A DNA stretch of 24,043 nucleotides, taken from DASVAL01 sp035649575 (lineage in GTDB: Bacteria; Planctomycetota; UBA1135; UBA2386). The DNA lies in NCBI GenBank assembly GCA_035649575.1, contig DASRJH010000172.1, positions 1 through 24,043 of the forward strand, in the 5' to 3' direction. Under the pieces are notes generated by a model. That model had not been told where the DNA came from. It made no database searches and worked only from the letters and a program-made list of their open reading frames with translations. Positions 14,809 through 22,734 of the stretch are shown here, piece after piece. How positions within the stretch are numbered: the stretch's first letter is position 1; the number at the start of each line of letters is the position of its first letter. A program made the position numbers and the translations under genes.

Positions 14809-16194
14809 TCAGCAAGAACCGCTGACCGGGAGGCGCTCTTGCGGCAAACAATTGCCGCGCCAGCCGCGCATGCCGTCGCTGACGTTCGCGACCTGCGCGA
14901 ACCCTGCAGCGCGCAGCATCCCGGAGGCAGCACTGCTGCGATAGCCGGTCTCGCAGATGACCGCCGTCGGGCGCGTGCGATCGAGCGTCGCGAGTGCCTT
15001 GTCCTTGCCGAGCTCGGGCCCGAGCTCGGCGTGAACGGCCCCCGGCACGTGGCCGGCCGTGAACTCAGCCGGCCGTCGCACATCGACGACCTGCCACGTG
15101 TGCACGGACTCGAGGTCGACGAACAGTTCCGCCGTTTCGAGCTGAGGCAGGCTCGCTGGCGCTGTGGGCAGGGCCTGCGTCCAGCCTGCAACCCGGTCGT
15201 TGCCGATGCGCAGAAGGCGCATCCTCGCCTCGGCGGCAGCTTCGGCCGACGCTGCGTGCAACACGAGCTGGCGGTCGGGCGGCAACAAGGCGCCGCACCA
15301 CGATTCGAACGTGCCGCGCAAGCTGAGGCCCAGCGCACCCGGCCAGTGCGCGACCCCGTGCCGCGCCTCCGGGCGGCAGTCGAGCACGAAGGCACCGGCC
15401 GCGACCGCCTTTGCGGCCCGCGCAGCGTCGAGCTCCGCGAGCGCAGGCAGGGCGGACACGAGCGTCGGACCACGCCGGTTCTGCGCGGCGGCCTCAGCGA
15501 AGTAGCGCGGGGGAGGTCGCTGGTTCCGGATCAGCTGCGTCGCAAACTCCTCGGGATCGTTGACCGACATCGCCCAGTTTGCCAACCGCTGCTGTCCGAT
15601 CGTCGACGAAGTGTCGCAGCTGATCGCGGTGCCACACGCCGAACCGGCCCCGTGTCCGGGCCAGACCTCGGTCGCGTCGGGCAATCTCGCGAGGCGGTCG
15701 TGCAGGCTGTGCCACAACATCTTCGCCATGTCGCGCGGCGACAGGCCGCGCGCGGCGACGAGATCGGGCCGGCCGACGTCGCCGAGGAACAGACAATCCC
15801 CGCTCAACAGCTTGCCGGCCTCCTGACCGGGCGCGCTGAGCAGGAAGCTCACGCTCTCGGGGGTGTGGCCCGGCGTGTCGATCACGCCGATCCGCGCGTC
15901 GCCGAGCCTCAGTTCGTGGCCGTCCTCGAGCCGCGTGCACGGCAGCTCGCCGTCGAACGCCGCCCCCATTCCGATCTGCGCGCCCGTCGCGGCGCGCAGT
16001 TCCGCGAGCCCTGCGACGAAGTCGGCGTGCACGTGCGTCGCGAGCACCCAGCGGATGCGCAGGCCGTGCTGCGCGCAGATCGACAGATACTCGGCGATGT
16101 CGCGGCGCGGGTCGACGACGACGGCCTCGTCGCCGACGCCGATCACATACGAGGCTTGCGCGAGCGGCTCCAGGTAACAGCGGCGGAACAGCAT
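14809..16194 (-). CDS. Metallo-beta-lactamase/double-rhodanese fusion, persulfide dioxygenase-like (CstB type)
   Basis: A 461-residue cytoplasmic fusion protein. Residues 1-240 are a glyoxalase II-like metallo-beta-lactamase domain of the ETHE1 group: THVHADF (H54, H56, D58), H110 in DTPGHTPES, D133 in SGDCLFLGD, and H181 in WPGHG. Two rhodanese domains follow. The first (about 245-345) has lost its active-site loop: a Cys is missing where VLHAASAEAA stands. The second (about 352-450) keeps VICETGYRSS with catalytic C414. This order and the dead first rhodanese match CstB, a persulfide dioxygenase/sulfurtransferase that turns low-molecular-weight persulfides into thiosulfate or sulfite. The role would be sulfide or persulfide detoxification. 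The start is ATG at 16194, 18 bases after the LamG stop, and the 3' end converges on the peroxiredoxin gene. The reaction is inferred from architecture. Confidence 0.85.
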   Translation of the reverse strand: MLFRRCYLEPLAQASYVIGVGDEAVVVDPRRDIAEYLSICAQHGLRIRWVLATHVHADFVAGLAELRAATGAQIGMGAAFDGELPCTRLEDGHELRLGDARIGVIDTPGHTPESVSFLLSAPGQEAGKLLSGDCLFLGDVGRPDLVAARGLSPRDMAKMLWHSLHDRLARLPDATEVWPGHGAGSACGTAISCDTSSTIGQQRLANWAMSVNDPEEFATQLIRNQRPPPRYFAEAAAQNRRGPTLVSALPALAELDAARAAKAVAAGAFVLDCRPEARHGVAHWPGALGLSLRGTFESWCGALLPPDRQLVLHAASAEAAAEARMRLLRIGNDRVAGWTQALPTAPASLPQLETAELFVDLESVHTWQVVDVRRPAEFTAGHVPGAVHAELGPELGKDKALATLDRTRPTAVICETGYRSSAASGMLRAAGFAQVANVSDGMRGWRGNCLPQERLPVSGSC

Positions 16195-16212
16195 CCCGCC
16201 ATCATGCCAGCA

Positions 16213-17349
16213 CTACGGCTGGATGACGACCACCATGGCGTTCGAGGCGGTCCAACCCTGCGTCGCGCACGGGGGGTCGAGCACGAGGCCCTGCAGCGCG
16301 AGCTGGAAGCCCGTCGGCGCCGTGTTGGGAATCGGGAAGCCGAGACGCATTGCGCCGAGTCCGTTCGCAACCGCCGAGAACGTGACGAGCACCGTGGGAT
16401 CGAGCCAGATGTCGACGCCGAGGAACGGGATGGGACCCGGCAACACACCGAGCGTGCCGCCCCAGATCGCGATGGCTCCCGGCGGCGTTTGCGTGCACAT
16501 GACGCCGAACGCGCTGTTGCCGACCTGGGCTGCGCTCGTCGGCGACAGCAGCAGGTTGCCGAGGCACCCCGGCGTGCTCGCACCCCACGGCTGGGGCACG
16601 GCGGGTGTCGCGAGGGCGAGCGTGTTCGGCGTGAACGTCACCTGACCGCTGCTCGTCGCATGCAGGCCGGCCCCGCTCGTGTCGAACAAGTGCCCGTTCA
16701 GGCTCCAGGTCGCGACGAGGCCCGGCACCGAGTAGAGCTCGTGGTTCATCGTGGCCTGGATCTCGGCCGCGGTGCGAGCGAACGGCCACATGCGCACTTC
16801 GTCGATCTGGCCGTTCCACACTTCGATCGGCGTCGCGACGTCCGAGCCCTTGCCGATGCGCAGCACTTCGTTGTTGAGGTCGCGGATCGGCAGGCCGTTG
16901 CCGGCGACCGATCCGACCTGCACGCCGTTCACGTAGAGCACCGCCGCCTGACCGTCCCATGTTCCCGCGACGTGCGTCCAGGTGTTGAGCTGTCCCGGCG
17001 CGAACGTCCAGTTCACGGAGAACGATGCATTGTTGGTCGTGACGACCTTCCAGCGCAGCACGCGGGCGCCGATGTTGTCGGCATTGATGCGCAGGAAATA
17101 GTCTTCGCTCGCGTTGACCGAGATGCCCTGCCGCACGATCGTCGGGTAACGCCAGCCCGTCGGCAGCGTCGCGTCGTCGTAGGTGATCCAGGCTTCCACC
17201 GTGATGCCGCTGCGCGGCACGACGAGTTGGCTGTAGGGAACCTCGATGTAGCCGTCGACGGTGGCCGTCAGCGCGACGCCGAGGTTCTGGGCGGTGACCG
17301 GAGCAAGAAGCAAGCAGGTGAACGCGGAGAGTGGGGCAAGAAGACGCAT
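16213..17349 (-). CDS. Secreted LamG-domain protein with C-terminal beta module
   Basis: A 378-residue exported protein. The signal peptide is LAPLSAFTCLLLAPVTAQ. Residues 25-210 form a LamG/concanavalin A-like jelly roll of the bacterial type: GITVEAWITYDD, WTHVAGTWDGQAAVLYVNGVQV, and the closing IDEVRMWPFARTAAEI. Residues 262-376 are the beta module also found in the lectin and the alpha/beta hydrolase nearby; it ends GFPIPNTAPTGFQLALQG, then WTASNAMVVVIQ. No catalytic motif is seen, so it is probably a binding or structural surface protein. ATG at 17349 is chosen because GGAGG lies six bases upstream and the signal peptide follows directly. A longer frame from 17388 adds only a short tail. 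Its message may continue into the persulfide dioxygenase-like gene. Confidence 0.8.
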   Translation of the reverse strand: MRLLAPLSAFTCLLLAPVTAQNLGVALTATVDGYIEVPYSQLVVPRSGITVEAWITYDDATLPTGWRYPTIVRQGISVNASEDYFLRINADNIGARVLRWKVVTTNNASFSVNWTFAPGQLNTWTHVAGTWDGQAAVLYVNGVQVGSVAGNGLPIRDLNNEVLRIGKGSDVATPIEVWNGQIDEVRMWPFARTAAEIQATMNHELYSVPGLVATWSLNGHLFDTSGAGLHATSSGQVTFTPNTLALATPAVPQPWGASTPGCLGNLLLSPTSAAQVGNSAFGVMCTQTPPGAIAIWGGTLGVLPGPIPFLGVDIWLDPTVLVTFSAVANGLGAMRLGFPIPNTAPTGFQLALQGLVLDPPCATQGWTASNAMVVVIQP

Positions 17350-17355
17350 GAAGAG

Positions 17356-17360
17356 CCTCC
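17356..17360 (-). promoter_or_regulatory. Shine-Dalgarno sequence fixing the LamG gene start
   Basis: GGAGG on the minus strand, six bases before ATG at 17349. It rules out the upstream in-frame start at 17388. Confidence 0.7.
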
Positions 17361-17493
17361 GTGGTGCGGGAGTGGAAGCTACCGACACTAACGCATCACG
17401 TCGATCAGTGAGAGGGGCATCCGCTGGACACCCGCTCGGACCATCAGTTTCTCGCTAGCCAATCCGGCCGTTCCTCAGATCACGAGAAGCGCC

Positions 17494-17532
17494 CCACGGC
17501 GCCGCGCCATGGCGTCACGCCACGGCGTCACC
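17494..17532. repeat. Three tandem 13-base repeats at the end of the S41 gene
   Basis: Plus-strand units are CCACGGCGCCGCG (17494-17506), CCATGGCGTCACG (17507-17519) and CCACGGCGTCACC (17520-17532), differing at a few positions. The last unit covers the S41 stop codon (17528-17530), and the other two lie just downstream of it. Confidence 0.5.
17508..17525 (-). terminator. Hairpin directly after the S41 stop, possible operon end
   Basis: Plus-strand CC-A-TGGCG, loop TCA, CGCCA-C-GG folds into a seven-pair stem with one mismatch; the minus-strand transcript forms the complement two bases after the S41 stop. No T run follows on the minus strand, so termination is uncertain. The 178-base gap before the next gene supports a transcript end here. 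Confidence 0.35.
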
Positions 17533-19579
17533 GGCGCGCGGGCTTGCCGAACAGGTTCGCGGGCACGGTCAAGTCGAGCTCGAGCTTCTCGGTCGTCGTC
17601 GTGACCTTCGATCCCCCGATCTTCGACACCGTCTTCTGCGGCAGCAGCACGCCGTCGAACTCCGCGTAGTCGGTGATCTCGGTCACGGTCGGCAAAGCAC
17701 CCATGCGGCCGCGCAACGTCGTCTGCATGCGGAACGGCAGCAGCGTGGTTGCGTCGATCGAAACGAGGATCGGATCGCCCTCGTCCGGAAACGGCGTCTG
17801 CCGCAGCACGATCGCGTCGCGCTCGCCGTCGCGCATCTGTTCGACGATCTCGAGCCGCGCGAACTGCTGGCTCCACGCGTCGACGTCGAGTCGGGCCCCG
17901 CGCCGCAGCGTCGCGACCTCTTCGGTGGTCAACTCGCGCACGCCTTCGAACGGGTTGCGCGACCAGCCGTGCGTGCCGTCGAACACCTGCAGCATCTCGC
18001 CGACGCCGGCCATCGTGCTCGTGTTGTGGATCTTGTCGGGATGCTCGATCGTCGTCACGCTCGGCCCGACCATGCCCATCACGTCTATCTTCGACGTGAG
18101 CCGCAGCGTCTTGGCCGCGAGCAGCTTCGCGCTGCGCGTGGCGGCGCACATGCGCTCGAACAGGCGCCGCGTCTCGGCGTCCATCTCGCAGGCCTTGCGC
18201 GCGGCCGAAGGCGCTTTTTGCAGCGCTGTCGTCGGAGCCGGCGCCGCGGACAGCACCGGTGCGTTCGCGAGCTCGCGCAGCGCTACCTCGACGAACGGAT
18301 CGCGCCCGCCTGCGTAGTCGGAGCGCTCGGGCGTGATGGCCACGTCGGGCACGACGCCGGTGCCCTCGACCGATGTGCCGTCGGGCAGCGTGAAGTCCGC
18401 GATCACGGCCTGCACCCGGAAGGAGCAGGCGATCGTCTCGACCACGGACGGCAGCGCCGCGCCCATGCTGGTCTCTCCGACCACGCGCACGCGACCGAGC
18501 TTCTGCAGTCCGGCCGCGAGGATCTCGGCCGTGCTGCCGGTGCCGCCGTTCACCAGCACGATCACGGGGCCGCGATAAGGCTGGTCGACCGGATTGACGA
18601 GAAAGCGCAGCGGCTCCTTCTGGTCGCGCATGTGCATCGAGCCGAGCGCCTGCTCTCCCTGCAGGAAGTGCCGCGCCACGCCCATCGCGAGCGCGCCGAG
18701 ACCACCGGGGTTGTCGCGCAGATCGAGCACGACGCCGGCCGGACCTCTGGCTTGTTCGAGCGCTGCCTCGAAGCGCTCCTGCAGCGGCGTGAAGCACGGC
18801 GAGAAGCGCACGTAGAGCACGTTGCCGCCGAGCAGGCGCGACTCGAAGTCGGCGTCGAGCAGACCGAGGTTGCCGAGGTCCATCGACGGCATCGAAGGTG
18901 TCTGGCGCATGGCTCGTACCGTGTGCGGCTGCTCGCGCGGCGGCGCGACCTCGAGCTCGACGTCTTCGCCGACGGGCCCGTGCATCGCGTGCATGACCGC
19001 GTACGGCACGAGGCCCGGCCAGCTCCGCGGATGGCGCGTGCGCAGCGGCGCGGCCAGTTTGGAGCAAGCCGTGCCTTCGATCGACACGATCTCGTCGGCA
19101 GCGCGGATGCCGGCGATGGCGGCCCCGCCCTCGACATCGACACCGGTCACGACGACGCGGCCGTCGAGCCAGGCGATGCGGAGGCCGAGCGTACCGCTGC
19201 CGGGAGCCTTGGACTGTTCGAGCGCGCCGTTCTCGCGCTCGGGCGGCAGCACGGCGACGTGCGAGTGCCCGAGCTCGCCTGCCATGTCGTTGAGCGCGGT
19301 CAGCAGTTCGCTCTCGGTCGCGGCGGCGTCGACGAGCGGCGCGTACTTGGTGCGTACGCGGGCCCAGTCGAGCCCACCCATCGACTCGTCGAAGTGTTTC
19401 TCGCCGATCGTTCGCCAGGCATCGGCGAAGATCGCGCGGCGGTCCGCGAGCGAGAGCTTGCTGTCCGACCGCACCTCGAAGGGCAGGACCGGTGCGCCCG
19501 TGCAGGCCGGGAACGGCGCTGCGAATGCGAACAGTGCCGCGACGAGCGAGGCGAAGCGGAACGCGCGGAGGTGTCGCAT
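17528..19579 (-). CDS. Exported S41-family (C-terminal processing-type) serine peptidase with C-terminal LolA-like domain
   Basis: A 683-residue exported protease. The N-terminus (FASLVAALFAFAAPFPAC) is a signal peptide with a marginal lipobox before C26, so it may be a lipoprotein. Then come a helical domain (45-115), a PDZ-like region (about 128-215: VEGGAAIAGIRAADEIVSIEG), and the S41 core (about 250-420). The core has VVLDLRDNPGG, the nucleophile S349 in VNGGTGSTAEI, and VVGETSMGAALPS. The last 200 residues (about 475-683: FDGTHGWSRNPFEGV, then DYAEFDGVLLPQKTV) resemble the LolA/LolB-like beta domain that often follows peptidase domains in such phyla. ATG at 19579 lies four bases after the tsaB stop, with GAGG nine bases upstream, making it the last gene of the operon. 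Substrate is unknown; the catalytic assignment is firm for Ser, less so for the base. Confidence 0.82.
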   Translation of the reverse strand: MRHLRAFRFASLVAALFAFAAPFPACTGAPVLPFEVRSDSKLSLADRRAIFADAWRTIGEKHFDESMGGLDWARVRTKYAPLVDAAATESELLTALNDMAGELGHSHVAVLPPERENGALEQSKAPGSGTLGLRIAWLDGRVVVTGVDVEGGAAIAGIRAADEIVSIEGTACSKLAAPLRTRHPRSWPGLVPYAVMHAMHGPVGEDVELEVAPPREQPHTVRAMRQTPSMPSMDLGNLGLLDADFESRLLGGNVLYVRFSPCFTPLQERFEAALEQARGPAGVVLDLRDNPGGLGALAMGVARHFLQGEQALGSMHMRDQKEPLRFLVNPVDQPYRGPVIVLVNGGTGSTAEILAAGLQKLGRVRVVGETSMGAALPSVVETIACSFRVQAVIADFTLPDGTSVEGTGVVPDVAITPERSDYAGGRDPFVEVALRELANAPVLSAAPAPTTALQKAPSAARKACEMDAETRRLFERMCAATRSAKLLAAKTLRLTSKIDVMGMVGPSVTTIEHPDKIHNTSTMAGVGEMLQVFDGTHGWSRNPFEGVRELTTEEVATLRRGARLDVDAWSQQFARLEIVEQMRDGERDAIVLRQTPFPDEGDPILVSIDATTLLPFRMQTTLRGRMGALPTVTEITDYAEFDGVLLPQKTVSKIGGSKVTTTTEKLELDLTVPANLFGKPARR

Positions 19580-19583
19580 CGGA

Positions 19584-20258
19584 TCAATCCTCGGCGTAGC
19601 TGCCCATCAGGTAGCGCGGCTCGAGATCCTGCCGGGTGCTGGGCACGAACGGCAGCCCGGCATCGAACAGCCGCTCGGCCGTGATGCCGCTCGCGCGGTG
19701 CAGCGCAGCACCCGCAGCCCGCAGCTCGGCACCGACCTGCGTCTCGACCGCGGCCGGCACCACGCACAGATCGCCGGGCCGGACCGCCGCGAGCACGGCC
19801 GGGAGCGGCAACGCCTGCGGGGGCTGCAGCATCGCGAGTCCGCCGTCGCGTGTCGGCGACAACACGCCCAGATGGAAGCGACCGCGGCGCGCGTCGAGCA
19901 GCGGCAGCAGGCGGGTCGGGGGCGGGGCGACCTCGCGTGCACTTGCCGCGAGCAGCGTCAGGCTGTCCACGGCGAGCACATTCGCGTCGCCGAAGCGCTG
20001 CAGGAACCGCACGAACGTGACCGCGACGCGCAGGCCCGTGTAGGAGCCGGGCCCCAGGTCGATCCGCAGCTCGGCGATCTGCTCGGGCCGCACGCGATGG
20101 CGGGCACAGAGGTCGGCGACGAGTGCCGCGAGGTCACCTCGTCCGCCGGCCGGCGCAGAGGCGAACACTTCGCCCGCGGCGAGACGCAACGCGCACGAGA
20201 ACGGCGAGTCACCCGTGACATTGCTGCCCGACAGCGCGAGAGAGATTCCGGCGGTCAT
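19584..20258 (-). CDS. tsaB: tRNA t6A biosynthesis protein TsaB
   Basis: A 224-residue protein of the ASKHA fold that pairs with TsaD (and TsaE) to transfer threonylcarbamoyl to A37 of ANN-decoding tRNAs. The diagnostic motif LGPGSYTGLRVAVTF is at residues 68-82. As in other TsaB proteins, the metal-binding HxxxH of TsaD is absent. A second landmark is LLPLLDARRGRFHLGVL, the usual DARxxxxY-like segment with F or H in place of Tyr. The start is ATG at 20258, whose ATGA overlaps the glmM stop. The upstream extension of the frame lies in glmM and is not coding. It is slightly divergent at the N-terminus (ISLALSGSNVTGD instead of a typical ILAIDTS), so the first ATP-site loop is degraded, as tolerated in TsaB. 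Confidence 0.85.
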   Translation of the reverse strand: MTAGISLALSGSNVTGDSPFSCALRLAAGEVFASAPAGGRGDLAALVADLCARHRVRPEQIAELRIDLGPGSYTGLRVAVTFVRFLQRFGDANVLAVDSLTLLAASAREVAPPPTRLLPLLDARRGRFHLGVLSPTRDGGLAMLQPPQALPLPAVLAAVRPGDLCVVPAAVETQVGAELRAAGAALHRASGITAERLFDAGLPFVPSTRQDLEPRYLMGSYAED

Positions 20259-21598
20259 GCGCCGAGCTCCGCGGCTACGACGTCCGCCAGCTCGCGGCAC
20301 AACTTCGCGCAGGTGTCGAGATCGGAGGCCTCGATCATGATGCGGCAGAGCGGCTCGGTGCCCGAATAACGCAGCACGAGCCGGCCGTCGTTGCCGAGTC
20401 TGCGTTCGATCTCGGCCTTCTTCGCCGCGATGGCCGGCACCGTCTCGAGCTGCGGTTTGCGCAGCACGGGGACGCTCAGCAACTGCTGTGGAAAGCGCTC
20501 GAAACCCGCGAAGACCTGCGCCACGGCGCCCTCGCCCGCGAGCTCGAGCAACCGCACGCCCGTGTAGAGGCCGTCGCCGATCAGGTCGTGATCGGCGAAC
20601 AGGATGTGCCCGGACTGCTCGCCGCCGAGCGCGCAACCGAGCTCGCGCATCTTCAGGAACACGTTGCGGTCGCCGACCGGCGTCACGTGCAGCTTCACGC
20701 CGATGCTGCGCAGGAATCGGTGCAGGCCGAGGTTGCTCATGACCGTCGCGGCGATCTCGGCGCCGGGCAGCCGCTGCGCCGCGTGCAGCGCGCGCGCGAA
20801 CGCGCTGAGCACGTCGTCGCCATCGCGCACGGTGCCGCGTTCGTCGACGAAGATGCCGCGATCGCCGTCGCCATCGAGACAGATGCCGAGGTCTGCCCCG
20901 TGCGCGAGCACGGCCTGTTTGAGGGGTTCGGGGTGCAGCGCGCCGACGCCGTCGTTGATGTTGAAGCCATCGGGCTCACAGGCGAGCTCGACGACCTCGG
21001 CGCCGAACGCGCGCAGGATGCGCGGCGCAAGCCACGAGCCACCGCCGTTCGCGGCATCGACGCAGACCTTGCGCCCCGTGAGGTCGAGCCGCGCGAACTG
21101 CTGCGCGAAGCGTTCTTCGTATCGCAACAGCAGGTCGCTCTTGTCCTTGATGCGCGGCGACCGCGGCTCCGCGGGCCGCACCTCGACGGCGAGTCGCCCG
21201 ATCTCCTGCTCGTCCTCGGCCGACAGCTTGGCGCCGTCGGTCGCGAAGATCTTGATGCCGTTGTCGTGAGCGGGATTGTGCGACGCGCTGATCATCACGC
21301 CCGCGTCGACACCCTGCGTCTTCGTGAGCAGCGCAAGGGCCGGGGTCGTGCAGAGACCGACGTCGCTGACGCTGACTTCCGCGGCGCCGAGGCCCTGCGC
21401 CATGGCCTCGAGGATCCAGGGTGCCGACTCACGCCCGTCGTTGCCGATCAGCACACGCTTCTGCGCGCCACCACTGTGCTGCAGCAGGATGCCCAGGGCC
21501 GCGCCCACGCGGCGCAGGGTCTCGGGATCCATCGGCGCCCGCCCTGCACAACCGCGCAGGCCATCGGTGCCGAACTGCGGCAGTTCGATCTTGGTCAT
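20255..21598 (-). CDS. glmM: Phosphoglucosamine mutase
   Basis: A 447-residue cytoplasmic enzyme that converts glucosamine-6-phosphate to glucosamine-1-phosphate, feeding UDP-GlcNAc for peptidoglycan and lipopolysaccharide. All four family signatures are present: FGTDGLRG at the start, the phosphoserine loop ISASHNPAHDNGIK (S106 is the phosphorylated residue), the Mg2+ loop DGDGDR (242-247), the sugar loop GGEQSGH (325-331), and the phosphate-binding RYSGTEP (410-416). Length is normal. ATG at 21598 overlaps the cdaR stop as ATGA. In Firmicutes GlmM binds and inhibits CdaA, and the same cdaA-cdaR-glmM order here suggests that link may exist in this organism too. Confidence 0.95.
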   Translation of the reverse strand: MTKIELPQFGTDGLRGCAGRAPMDPETLRRVGAALGILLQHSGGAQKRVLIGNDGRESAPWILEAMAQGLGAAEVSVSDVGLCTTPALALLTKTQGVDAGVMISASHNPAHDNGIKIFATDGAKLSAEDEQEIGRLAVEVRPAEPRSPRIKDKSDLLLRYEERFAQQFARLDLTGRKVCVDAANGGGSWLAPRILRAFGAEVVELACEPDGFNINDGVGALHPEPLKQAVLAHGADLGICLDGDGDRGIFVDERGTVRDGDDVLSAFARALHAAQRLPGAEIAATVMSNLGLHRFLRSIGVKLHVTPVGDRNVFLKMRELGCALGGEQSGHILFADHDLIGDGLYTGVRLLELAGEGAVAQVFAGFERFPQQLLSVPVLRKPQLETVPAIAAKKAEIERRLGNDGRLVLRYSGTEPLCRIMIEASDLDTCAKLCRELADVVAAELGA

Positions 21599-22734
21599 GG
21601 GCCGCGGCGCAGCTTGACCACCACGGACTCGTCGAGCAAGCACTCGGTGCGATCCACCGAAGCCTGCAGGGGACCGAGCAGCAGGACCCGCGCCTGGCGA
21701 TCGATCTCCTGGCCGTAGGACGCCCCCGACTCGGGCCGCGGGATGAACACGTGCAGGCGCAGGTTGCCGTTCACCCAGTCCGGCAGCGCCCTCTTGTCGG
21801 CATCCTCCTTGAGCAGCACGAGCTTCGAACGCAGTTCGCCTCCGGCGCGGATCCGCACGATGCGCGAACGCGTCTCGGGCTGATACTGGCCCTGCCCCTC
21901 CGGCCCGAGCGCCAGATCGTCGACCGCGATCAGCAGCTCGAGCTCGAAGACGGCGGTCTGGGGCAGCACCTCCATGGTCACCACGGGTGTGTCCTGGAAG
22001 CGCAAGCCCAGCTCGGCCCCGCCGATGATCTCGAGCCCCGTGGAGACTTGCTTTTCACTGCCCACGCTCTTGACGATCGCACGCAGCTGCTGCTTGCCGC
22101 CACGCTGCCGGAACTTCTCGATCGCGCTCGCCCGGCCGAGGATCCAGGCGGTTTCGGGTTGGAACGAAGCCGTATCGCGGCGCAGCCGTGTGCCGAGCTG
22201 ATCGGCCTGGACATCGATCACATCGAGCGACAGCGGCAGCGGGTGCTTGTCGATCTTCGACACCTCGACGCGGATGCGAGGTGGAATGAGGTCGATGTGC
22301 AGATCGTCCATCGTGCGATCGAGACTGATGTCGCCTGCCGTGATCTCGATGCTCGTGCGCGTTTCCCAGTCCTCGAGCGTGAGGTACTTCGTGATCTCGA
22401 GATCGAGCAGCGCGTCCTTGAACTGGTCGAGCCGGCGGCGGGGACCGCTCAGGACGACATCGACGTGATCGATCGGACGATCCGCGTCCATGAAGCGATT
22501 GAGGACCACGAGGTCGGTCGGCAGCACGACCGCGAGGCGGGCCACGCGCTCGGCCCTGACGCGTTGTGAACCGACCGCCACGAGCGGGACCGAGCGAAAC
22601 GTCAGGCTGTTCGTGATCTGCGCGTTGATGAAGAACCAGAGACCCGAAGCGAGCACCAGTGCGGCCAGCTTGCGGTAGGGGTCGGCCACGATCGCGCCGA
22701 AGATGCCGCGTTGTCTTCGCTTCTCGCTCCTCAT
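21595..22734 (-). CDS. cdaR: YbbR-domain membrane protein, CdaA regulator-like
   Basis: A 379-residue protein with a basic N-terminus, one membrane segment (about 22-38: KLAALVLASGLWFFINA), and a large external part made of YbbR-type beta repeats. The first repeat carries the typical SVPLVAVGSQ and VVLSGPRRRLDQF, the second includes ITAGDISLDRTMDDLHIDLIPPRIRVEVSKID, read across two lines of the domain. In Firmicutes CdaR modulates the diadenylate cyclase CdaA from outside the membrane. The gene sits directly between cdaA and glmM with 4-base ATGA overlaps on both sides. The C-terminal third (about 240-379) is less typical. ATG at 22734 is fixed by the overlap and by the membrane segment. Regulatory function is inferred from context and family. 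Confidence 0.82.
   Translation of the reverse strand: MRSEKRRQRGIFGAIVADPYRKLAALVLASGLWFFINAQITNSLTFRSVPLVAVGSQRVRAERVARLAVVLPTDLVVLNRFMDADRPIDHVDVVLSGPRRRLDQFKDALLDLEITKYLTLEDWETRTSIEITAGDISLDRTMDDLHIDLIPPRIRVEVSKIDKHPLPLSLDVIDVQADQLGTRLRRDTASFQPETAWILGRASAIEKFRQRGGKQQLRAIVKSVGSEKQVSTGLEIIGGAELGLRFQDTPVVTMEVLPQTAVFELELLIAVDDLALGPEGQGQYQPETRSRIVRIRAGGELRSKLVLLKEDADKRALPDWVNGNLRLHVFIPRPESGASYGQEIDRQARVLLLGPLQASVDRTECLLDESVVVKLRRGP

Noticed and set aside
14839..17391. Very long plus-strand open frame of 850 codons
   Set aside because: It lies antisense to the persulfide dioxygenase-like and LamG genes in a GC-rich region, is rich in Arg, Ala and His, and has no domain. It is a mirror of codon bias in the real genes.
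19958..20221. Small minus-strand frame inside tsaB
   Set aside because: Only an alternative frame of tsaB with Ser/Arg-rich sequence.
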